From: Tritrichomonas foetus
Lineage: Eukaryota > Parabasalia > Tritrichomonadida > Tritrichomonadidae
Assembly: GCA_001839685.1 (NCBI GenBank)
Contig: MLAK01000923.1
Span: 1 to 46,217 of the forward strand
Direction: 5' to 3'
Length of the DNA stretch: 46,217 nucleotides
The notes under the pieces are model-generated. The model had not been told where the DNA came from. It saw only the letters and a program-made list of their open reading frames with translations, and made no database searches. This document shows positions 38,786-46,217 of this stretch, piece by piece. Within the stretch, counting starts at the first letter, position 1, and every line of letters begins with the position of its first letter. Made by a program: the position numbers and the translations under genes.

Positions 38786-39560
38786 CTGAAAAATCACCAA
38801 AAAGAATCATGAATAAGAATTGATCTAAATACAGCAAAACTTTTCAAATAGTATTTTCAAAAACATGAGGGGAAAAAACGAATATCCTAATTAGAAAGCC
38901 CATGATTAAATTTAAACCTTTGAATGATAAAAATTAAAAAACATCATATAAGATAAAAAGAAACCACCTAATGAAGCCAATACTATTTATTATAGAGAAG
39001 AATGATTATTAAAAAAAAATATGGGAGAAAAAAGTTTGCTATCGATACGAATAACAAAAGTATTGGTAAAAATGATAATAATGATACTAATAATTGGCGA
39101 GTGCCGATTCTTTGCTTATAAGCTTCTTTTTTTATAGGCTGTTGAAGAATTTTCAATTGCTGGGATTTTTAGATTTTTAAAATAATACTTTCAAACTATA
39201 ATAAGAGACTGTTGCTCGATGTCTGATACTTTTATCCTTGTTCTGATACTTCAATTCTATACTCATAATTTTGAGTTGATTAATATAAGAAATCTTACAG
39301 CTGTGAATGCCAAATTACGGCTATGAACATAACATTCTTTCCATGAAATTATGTTCTGAAGTTATTATTAGTTTGAAAAAAATAAAATGTGACCGAGACA
39401 CTGAGCAGATGAATCTAATCGCTATTATTTTGGAGAAGGCAGAAAAAATGGGTATGATCTAGAAAAGTGATGGGAGTGTGAATTAAATGTCAAGAAATAG
39501 AAGATTCAATTTCAAGAATGAAATGACAGAATTTTTTCCTAATTATTTTTGATCATTTTT

Positions 39561-39595
<35 letters not shown>

Positions 39596-40532
39596 TGTGT
39601 GCTGATGATGATTGATCGAATAAAACCAATGAAATTCATAATAAGATCATTTTATTGGCAAGACCATTTATTGATTTCATACCAGCAACTTTGTTGGATT
39701 CCTTCATGAACTGTTAGCTAATTTCAAGCATATTGATAAACTGTATTAGACACAACATTCGGAGTTCTGAATCCTTATAATTATACTGCTGTCGCATGTA
39801 TGGGAATAATTTACAATGTATCTGTCCCTCTCGATCTTGCTTTATCACCAACTGGTTCACTGAATCACTGGTTCAGTGAAATAATTAATAATTGTAAATT
39901 AAATATTCTGTTAATTCATCACAACCTTTATTGAGGAATGTATGAAGATGTAAATAAGCATCAGAGAGATCGTCATTCTTGTTAAGGTCTGGTGGGAATG
40001 AGGAATTGAAATACTTTTTGAGAAGGAAAGTGGCTATTCAATACGAAGATTCTTTTATAATTTTATAAATAATTAATCAATACACACATCAAATTTTTGA
40101 TGAAAATTCGATGTCTTACTTGTTCCGCTGAATTAATACCAGCCATAATTGAAAATACCTATTAATATGTTATTTCTGCATGACTGATTTGGTGGAAACT
40201 ATTTCTTTTTTACTCGGCAGTAGTAGATATAATTTCGGGCATTATTCGCAACTACGTTGCTCAACTGCCCGAAACAAAATAATTTTATAAATAACGTTTA
40301 AAAATAAACTAAAAACAAAACGAAAAATACCAACAGAAAAAATAATGGTAGATAAATTTTAACAATCGACACCAAATGATTTTAAAAAAATTATCCTAAA
40401 AATTAACAAAAAAATTTCTGAAAATATTCATGAAAAATAACTTCGGTTTCTGTTTCATAAATTAGCCATAAATGAATAACTGAAATAGTGATAGGATAAA
40501 GCTTTCTAGAATGTGGGATATAAAAATGTATT
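38786..40532. other. Gene-free stretch with simple repeats
   Basis: Holds T27 (39556-39582) followed by (GT)n to 39601, the second copy of the 26-bp palindromic repeat (39852-39877), and a short dyad TTTCGGGCA / TGCCCGAAA at 40233-40241 and 40266-40274. No coding frame recognised. Confidence 0.5.
39852..39877. repeat. 26-bp palindromic repeat, copy 2
   Basis: CTGGTTCACTGAATCACTGG then TTCAGT. Inside it, TTCACTGAA and TTCAGTGAA pair around a 7-nt loop. Same orientation as the copy at 36757-36782. Confidence 0.8.
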
Positions 40533-40724
40533 TTGGATAATGGTTCAAACAACAATGCTTTTCGCTATCTGGAATATTTAAATAGCGAAGATTTTATTTT
40601 TAGGGAAGATCAAGCTATTGCTCGTCGACAACTTTGTAACATCTTAAAATCTATAAATGCTTTAGATGTTGAACACTATTGCTTTCATAGATTTCGTAGA
40701 GGTGAAGCATGTTTCCACCCATAA
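40533..40724 (+). pseudogene. Relic of a tyrosine recombinase catalytic domain
   Basis: A 63-codon frame without ATG start includes ARRQLCNILKSINALDVEHY and CFHRFRRGEACFHP. H-R-F-R-R-G matches the HxxR box (HSFRRGGA) of Crypton-, phage- and Ngaro-type tyrosine recombinases. The Arg I region and the nucleophile Tyr are not seen. Together with the minus-strand relic at 7390-7692 it suggests that such elements once lived in this genome. Short, so the call is tentative. Confidence 0.4.
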
Positions 40725-41009
40725 ACCTCTTATACATTACTCTATATTCGATAACTGCAGGTGAATAGCTTTCTTTCATATTATGTGAATATGGAAATTC
40801 GTTAATCATTTTCTTACGAGAAATTTTGATTCTGTGAAATATCTAAACATTTAAGATACGGTATTATTTCACATAACTTTTTCCTTTATATCTCTTTGAA
40901 TACGCCTGATATTTATATTCATCATATGACTCAAAATCGTCAACAGAAAATTTAATGAAAGCTGATTTTGGCAACTTTTCGAACGAAATAAACACTGTTC
41001 ATTTAAGGT

Positions 41010-41727
41010 TAAATCCTGGTTGAACATGTGCGACAAGACAAAATGAAACTAATAAATGGTGAAAAAACATGGAGATATAAATGTTATTTTGGGGAAAGAA
41101 ATCTGGCAGCAAAAAACCAAACTCAAAAATGTCATGAATGTGAATCATTTATTGAATTTTCTACTGTGAATGATGGAAATGAGACAAGAATCACATTTAG
41201 AAAAGCGACTTGGGCTCATTCAAATCCCTTTCTTGTTTATTTCTCGAGGCTAATGACATAATTTCTGACAAGAAAATACAATCAATTCAAGAATTAGTAC
41301 AGCAAGGTCTTCCTTCTGGAGACGTAAGGGCAAAAGAGGGAAATAATACTATTTCAGCAAGTTTTATGATATTAGAAGAAAAGTTAGCAAAGGCAAGATT
41401 CATTCTGAAATTCCGAATATTTTGACCAAAAGAATATCACTTAATCCATGGCTGTTTATATATCAATACAATATCAAGAATTCTATGACCAATGTAGCGA
41501 AATACTATGGATCAAGTTTAATATCTAAAAATTTTTCAAATGGCCGATAGCATGTAGTGTATGCTTCATGGATAACTCAATTTCTGTGAATTATTGATTT
41601 TTCATTTATAACTTTATTATTGGAAGATGAAAATGGAAAAGGCAAGTTCTGGACTCTGACACCATCCCTGATGGAGAAATTGCACATTTCTCCACATTTT
41701 TGGCAGATGTTAGTGCTCATGTTTTGC

Positions 41728-41728
<1 letters not shown>
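41010..41728 (+). pseudogene. N-terminal half of a Mutator-like transposase, frameshifted
   Basis: Plus-strand frames read GEKTWRYKCYFGERN, then TQKCHECESFIEFSTVN and KATWAHSNPF, then ISDKKIQSIQELVQQGLPSG, the FLYWCH/FAR1-like zinc region and the helical linker before a MULE core. After further frame changes come EDENGKGK and DTIPDGEIAHFSTFLADVSA, which look like MULE DDE-domain strands. At least three frame changes separate them. The frame ends where the A tract begins (41729). Confidence 0.6.
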
Positions 41729-41796
<68 letters not shown>

Positions 41797-41814
41797 AAAA
41801 AAAAAAATAAAAAA
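41729..41814. repeat. Poly-A tract (about 66 A, then A runs with two T)
   Basis: Uninterrupted A from 41729 to 41794, then T, 12 A, T, 6 A. It separates MULE relic sequence from an unrelated coding 3' end. Confidence 0.9.
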
Positions 41815-42114
41815 CTACCATCTTTTGCAGTTCGCGAAGCCGCATCCGATCTTTATGACATCTATCAGATGGAGATCGCGGAACAAAAAATCTGCAGCAT
41901 CTGGAATGAGAAACTTGATTTCTCTGCCTTCCACCTAATTATCGAAGAATTCCTCGCCAACCTTGAACCGATTAAGCGATCGGCGGCGATCACCAAATTC
42001 TTTTTAGCCCTAAACAATGATCATCCACAACGTCCTGAATTTATCCAAATTCTTCGACAATTAGTGCAAGAAGGCATCGTCAATGATTCACTTGCAGTGG
42101 AATTAACAAAGTAA
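41815..42114 (+). CDS. 3' fragment of an unidentified alpha-helical protein gene
   Basis: About 100 codons, from LPSFAVREAASDLYDIYQME to NDSLAVELTK and TAA at 42112-42114, with strong coding character: C-ending codons, GCC, CGC, CTC, GAC, unlike the flanks. All-helical look (IIEEFLANLEPIKRSAAITK, ILRQLVQEGIVND) as in armadillo, MIF4G or TPR scaffolds, but no family is fixed. The frame runs into the poly-A tract upstream, so the 5' part is missing or was replaced by the insertion. The ATG at 41869 could start an 81-residue protein. Confidence 0.5.
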   Translation, partial: LPSFAVREAASDLYDIYQMEIAEQKICSIWNEKLDFSAFHLIIEEFLANLEPIKRSAAITKFFLALNNDHPQRPEFIQILRQLVQEGIVNDSLAVELTK

Positions 42115-42948
42115 ATAGCTAAGCAATCCAATCTTAAACTTTTGTTTGTTTTTATTCTTCACTGTAACGTTGGGTAAAGTCACTGATCTAATCTCGAGAA
42201 AAACATCAATCCTCATGCGTTACTCTTCTAAAAATATTTGCTGCAATGTCTCAGATGTCTTTTCCAGTAAGGTAGTCATTTTGTCTTTGTTCTTCGCGAA
42301 TTGTATTCAAAATTTCAATTTCTTTTTCACGCAAAAGAAGATTTCTTCTGGAAGTTATTGTGGCAGTAGAGTTTGGTAAAACATCTTTTAGTGCTTTGTA
42401 ATATGCCATACTTGATATGACAAGTGAATTGAGCCTAATCAGGACATTTTTCAAAAACTCATTTGGTTCACGTGATGTTGATACTGATCGAAAATCTGAG
42501 ATGACTAATTATTTATGAAAAATGTCACTTCTATGCCATCAAAGGCTTCTCTTCATTTAACAATGGATGGAACAAGAACTGGATTCATCGAAAAAAAAAT
42601 AGCTTTAACCTACAGTAATCAACTGTCATATCATCTAAAAAAAACTTTAATGGCTTTGTTATTTTAAAAATTTACAACATCATGAATATGATTTCTGTGT
42701 ATTTAGAACTTTTTTTCCTCCAATGATATTCTGAATTTAATTCGCAATTTTTTTAAATTTATCTTGGAAATACTCTTAAGTAGTATTCAAATACTCAATG
42801 ATGCTGTGTAATTTCAATTGCATAAAGAAATATAATAGTTTTACAATTGAGTACGACCAAATCCCATTCAAATTTATTAATCAAATAATTGAAAAAGTTT
42901 ATAGTTTCCACTCCTAAACCGACGTTTTTACACCACACCGTTTTATAT
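42115..42948. other. Intergenic
   Basis: AT-rich. A minus-strand 67-codon frame (42251-42454; for example LPNSTATITSRRNLLLREKE) is coding-like in part and could be another relic. GAAAAAGTTT at 42891-42900 precedes the next small frame. Confidence 0.4.
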
Positions 42949-43248
42949 ATGGCAACGATCACAATTATTTCAATTACGAACCAGATACAAACCGGAAAAA
43001 AAAAGTGTGTTTTCACTTTCGAGTTAAACAATGGTCACTATTCAATCATTGATTTTAGACACTATCAATATGGAAACAAGTTTATTTTCATTCTACCCAT
43101 TCAGCTTTCCCCAGACAATGAGTGTGATTCATTCATCCAAACAGAAATGGAAATGATGAGAATTTTTTCCTATAAAGTGATGTCAATCAAAGAAGTTCTA
43201 ATTCTTTCAAACACAAAATTACATTGTTCCTTATTTGTTAATAATTAG
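42949..43248 (+). CDS. Possible small gene, unknown product
   Basis: The ATG at 42949 opens 99 codons to a TAG at 43246-43248. The sequence is not low-complexity (VFTFELNNGHYSIIDFRHYQ, FILPIQLSPDNECDSFIQTE). A GAAAAAGTTT box ends 49 bp upstream, a spacing near that of the CDF gene. No domain, signal peptide or membrane segment is seen. It could be an orphan gene or a chance frame. A second frame (ATG 43303 to 43548, 81 codons) follows and is weaker. Confidence 0.35.
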   Translation: MATITIISITNQIQTGKKKCVFTFELNNGHYSIIDFRHYQYGNKFIFILPIQLSPDNECDSFIQTEMEMMRIFSYKVMSIKEVLILSNTKLHCSLFVNN

Positions 43249-43656
43249 AAATCTAGTCAAAGGTTTTTCTTTTATTTTGACATGATCATAATCTAGAACA
43301 TCATGCCAATGAATTATCTATTTTTATATGCTTTTGGCGCCTTCATTTCGATCAATCTTCAAGATTGTGTTTGTGTCCAGTTCTTGAAAATAAACAACGT
43401 TTTTCTTTATAACTCAGTCAAACATTATAATGCATATAGAAGAGAATATATACAAAAATTAAAAGAAATTCTACTTTTGATTTTTGAGATAACGATTCTA
43501 AACTGGTTCCAAAAAAATGGAAAGTACGATAAACACAAAAAGTTATGATTTTCATTCAATAAAACTTTCATTTTAATTCGCGAAAAACAAAATTTGAAAA
43601 ATGTGCAAATCTCAAAACAAAAAAAAATTTTAGTTAAAAAAAGAACAAAATAATAT
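43249..43656. other. Intergenic
   Basis: Contains only the weak 81-codon frame 43303-43548 and AT-rich DNA. Confidence 0.4.
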
Positions 43657-44478
43657 TCATTGATTTCTCAAATCCCGCGCCCTCTGCAAGATGGCGTCTA
43701 GCGATTCTTGTGAAAGCTCAGGAAGAAGCTCCATGATTGCATTTAAAACTGGTTTATCATTTCGTCTGTGTGGTCTGGCAGATTCTTTTTCTATATCTTG
43801 AGCAGGTGCACTTGAGCTGTGTTTCACTGTACTTTTTGTGTCACTTTTATAAGAACCTGAATTAGATGATGAATTTGAATTAAAATTTGAGCTTATTCTT
43901 GAACTAGCTTTTGAGCCAGTTGGTGGTCTTACTGGACTTACATTTGATGATTTCTTTTCTTGTTGTAATTTTTCACTTGACATGTCAGCTTTTGGTGAAC
44001 TTCCTTTGGTGATGTCAGGAAAGCTTTGGGCGACTGGCATTTTGCTGCGTGATGACTTTTTGGCGGCTAAGGTTTTGGGAATTTGCATTCTTTCAATATC
44101 TGTGATTTCATCCTCATCTAGCTTGGCCAGCTTTGGCAGGATCTGCATAACGCGCTCTCTGTAACTCGGGTCTTCTGAAATTGGGTTTCCGGAAAGCCAT
44201 AAAGTATGAAGTGACGGTAAATTAACGAGATGATTTAATTCGTCGAAATCTGAAATTGAATTGTCTCGAAGAAACAAATTTCTGAGCTGAGTACAACCTT
44301 TAAACGATTTCAAAGTTGTGATTTTGTTGAGAGATAAAGAAGCGATTTCTAGTTTGGGCATTTTTTCAATGAGCGAAACATCGGCGAGCTGATATCCCCA
44401 CAAATCGAGATTTTTTACTTCTGATGGAGAAAGTTTTGTGCGTTTTTTCACAAGAGATTCTGTGAGAATGTCACTCAT
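43657..44478 (-). CDS. CFAP410 (C21orf2)-like leucine-rich repeat protein
   Basis: From the ATG at 44476-44478 the protein has 273 residues. An N-terminal LRR domain has LDLWGYQLADVSLIEKMPKL (24-43), LEIASLSLNKITTL, LRNLFLRDNSISDF and LHTLWLSGNPIS, capped by SYRERVMQILPKLAKLDEDE. A Ser/Lys-rich disordered linker (about 140-236) follows. The last about 35 residues, RRNDKPVLNAIMELLPELSQ and on, match the C-terminal helical oligomerisation domain of CFAP410, which has GRNVLTAILLLLREL. This layout, with the LNCWG...L.D.S of the first repeat, is CFAP410's rather than ANP32's or U2A's. CFAP410 works at basal bodies and, in animals, partners NEK1. It supports flagella here. Confident in the family. 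Confidence 0.8.
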   Translation of the reverse strand: MSDILTESLVKKRTKLSPSEVKNLDLWGYQLADVSLIEKMPKLEIASLSLNKITTLKSFKGCTQLRNLFLRDNSISDFDELNHLVNLPSLHTLWLSGNPISEDPSYRERVMQILPKLAKLDEDEITDIERMQIPKTLAAKKSSRSKMPVAQSFPDITKGSSPKADMSSEKLQQEKKSSNVSPVRPPTGSKASSRISSNFNSNSSSNSGSYKSDTKSTVKHSSSAPAQDIEKESARPHRRNDKPVLNAIMELLPELSQESLDAILQRARDLRNQ

Positions 44479-45187
44479 TTCATTCAATATATTAAATTCG
44501 CAAGGTCAATTACTAAGGCTATTATCAGCTGTTTAATTCAATTCTTATTCTTTATTTCATCATTACTTTTTCCATATATATTTGGTCAATGAACTCCAAC
44601 ACATATAAAATATATAGTTATTCTTTGACTATGATTCATTGACACAAAACCCAAAATACAGATTCATAATCATAATAATTGTAGTGCCATTGTATTTCAA
44701 TTTTCTTCTTTTTAAGTAATTTTTCATCAATATCAAAGACTCTTCAATCTCCGTCATTTAATGAAGCCCAAAAAAAAAAAAAAAAAAAAAAGACAATGGT
44801 TCTATGGTTCACATATTTGCCCAATGTTTGAATAAATAATGATAACAATCCCTAGGGATTGAGAAAAATCCTAATTAATGAGTCATCTTTATATTCAACG
44901 AATAATATTGAATATACTCGTCGTAGATATCCAATTTTAATCGAACATATTTGGCATTGTCTCACAATTTCTCAGACGAGTTCCACAGGCAAAAACTTAA
45001 ATGGTAAGCAACAACTCAATAAGCTATGTAAAATCAGAGAAAAAAAACATAAAACATCTATCTTTTTCTTGAAGATTACTTTTAATTACAAAAAAATAAA
45101 TAAATAAAGATCATTTTGTTACATTCATATATTCGCAAAATAGATTCACACATCGATGAATCATCAAACACCAGCAAAAAAAAGTGC
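44479..45187. other. Intergenic
   Basis: Contains a run of 22 A (44770-44791). The 82-codon plus frame 44859-45107 has noncoding composition. Confidence 0.5.
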
Positions 45188-45922
45188 TCACATGAGAGTA
45201 TCAACTGGTGGTAAAATTAAAACAGAGTCTTTTTCTTGAGTTTGGTAATTGTTTCGATTTTGCCAACAAAGTGGAAGTGGTTGTGTTGATGCCTCAAGGT
45301 TAGATTTATGCGATATAACTGTTGCTGGAACTTTATAGTTACTATCCATTTCATTTTTTTGAGGAACATCAAAAATCTTATTATAATTCGAATTATGAAA
45401 ATCGTCGATTGATGCATCAATTCTGGAATTAATATCGTCGGTTTGATATAAATATGTCTGAGTTTGGTTTGATTGAATATTTTGGGGTTCGTTTGCTTTC
45501 TGATTTTGGGATTCGTTCATACTGTCGTAAATTTCTTGGGCTGCATAGTAAGACTCGAAAACTTGGAACTGGAGATCTGATACACGAAGGCTTTCTGCGA
45601 AAAGTTCTCTCTGTTTTTGCTCGTTTTGCATATAATTCCCGAATATTGGATCGGTCCTTTTAAGAGCGTATGGGACGTAAGTGCTACAGGCAAGCTTCCG
45701 GACAAGTGTAACAATCGTATCATTGTTTTTTATCCCTTGGTGGTGAAGAGATAAGTCTGTATCTAATTCAATTCCATTTTTAATACAAAAAACGAAACTG
45801 TTTGGTGGAATTGTAATTGGGGTTCGCGCAATAATAGTCCTTAGATTATCGTTGAGGGTGCAGATAAGTGAATGCCTGCTACCATCGAGAGTTTGTATAT
45901 GTATTTTGAGTTTTGCATCCAT
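45188..45922 (-). CDS. Protein with N-terminal ubiquitin-like (beta-grasp) domain
   Basis: The 244-residue protein begins KLKIHIQTLDGSRHSLICTL (4-23), and DNLRTII, SFVFCIKNGIELDTDLSLHH and GIKNNDTIVTLVRKL (about 62-77) follow. These fit the strands and the L-x-D-x-GI-x-x-D-T-I motif of ubiquitin-like domains. There is no GG terminus at the right place, so it should be an adaptor-type Ubl protein rather than a conjugated modifier. The rest (80-244) is Asn/Gln-rich and largely disordered, with one helical part (EQKQRELFAESLRVSDLQFQ). UBA or STI1 domains, as in Dsk2 or Rad23, are not seen. The start is the ATG at 45920-45922. Function unknown. Confidence 0.55.
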   Translation of the reverse strand: MDAKLKIHIQTLDGSRHSLICTLNDNLRTIIARTPITIPPNSFVFCIKNGIELDTDLSLHHQGIKNNDTIVTLVRKLACSTYVPYALKRTDPIFGNYMQNEQKQRELFAESLRVSDLQFQVFESYYAAQEIYDSMNESQNQKANEPQNIQSNQTQTYLYQTDDINSRIDASIDDFHNSNYNKIFDVPQKNEMDSNYKVPATVISHKSNLEASTQPLPLCWQNRNNYQTQEKDSVLILPPVDTLM

Positions 45923-46217
45923 ATATTATCAATAAACGTTCTCCAAAATTTTCCCACATCAAATTTTTTTTTTGATGTATTATGGCATTATGATATATAA
46001 TTAAGAATACCTTAATGTGTCTAATCATATGGTAAGGTCAATGGCCCGATATGACTATTGGTCAGAAATATAGAATTATATTTTTTTTGGTGAAATTTTT
46101 TAATCAATTCATTTCCAATCAATCAAATAATAGTATTACATTTAAGAAAATGAATCACGTGAATAATATACAAAATATAACTTATCAGTACATAGAATTT
46201 TTATTATCAATGAATTG
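45923..46217. other. Upstream flank at the right edge
   Basis: AT-rich, with TTTTTTT-GATG near 45966-45979. No further gene starts in the window. Confidence 0.5.

Noticed and set aside
41620..41814. Continuous gene through the poly-A tract (poly-Lys protein)
   Set aside because: The part before the tract fits a MULE relic in another frame and the part after is a different protein; the Lys run is translated homopolymer.
44479..44487. Three extra residues on the CFAP410-like protein
   Set aside because: Would need a TTG start; ATG is at 44478.

Overview
The window looks like nuclear DNA of a parabasalid protist, most probably a Tritrichomonas-like trichomonad. The DNA is AT-rich, the genes are single uninterrupted frames on both strands, and intergenic stretches are long and AT-rich. 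Six genes carry the trichomonad polyadenylation signal TAAA overlapping their own TAA stop. The gene content also fits: a DUF3447/ankyrin gene, a SnRK/CAMK-type kinase, Myb and Rab proteins, a metacaspase, Mutator-like relics and homopolymer tracts. The species call is inference. No bacterial operons, rRNA, tRNA or CRISPR arrays were seen.

Layout. 1-7 kb: end of an edge gene, a GT31-like type II glycosyltransferase, a class I sirtuin, a Ser/Thr kinase and a phosphatidylinositol transfer protein, all but the first on the minus strand; a 22-bp minisatellite beside the last carries a Tn5/Nextera adapter end, which is an assembly artefact. 7-11 kb: gene-poor, with a tyrosine-recombinase relic and a strong hairpin. 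11-18.3 kb: amino-acid transporter, HEAT-like protein, ASH/MSP-domain (CEP192/Hydin-like) protein, RhoGDI. 19.2-21.9 kb: a DUF3447/ankyrin gene followed by eight ankyrin modules separated by 63-64-nt linkers. 22-24 kb: a 68-T tract, a 678-N gap inside a ~74-bp tandem repeat, and a tetraspanin-like protein. 24.9-34.4 kb: Rab GTPase, MCRS1-like FHA protein, CDF metal transporter, two-repeat Myb protein, metacaspase. 35.3-42.1 kb: a transposon graveyard with a truncated Mutator-like transposase, other transposase and recombinase relics, palindromes and a ~66-A tract. 42.9-46.2 kb: a possible small gene, a CFAP410 (C21orf2)-like LRR protein and a ubiquitin-like-fold protein.

The genes form no single pathway. 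Loose themes are signalling and membrane traffic (kinase, PITP, RhoGDI, Rab), chromatin and transcription (sirtuin, MCRS1-like, Myb), and basal body or centrosome biology (CFAP410-like, ASH protein). The most unusual signal is the ankyrin array: every module is free of stops and indels, yet the linkers break the frame, most of them by exactly one nucleotide at the same place. It is either an amplified pseudogene unit or an array needing RNA-level removal or frameshifting.
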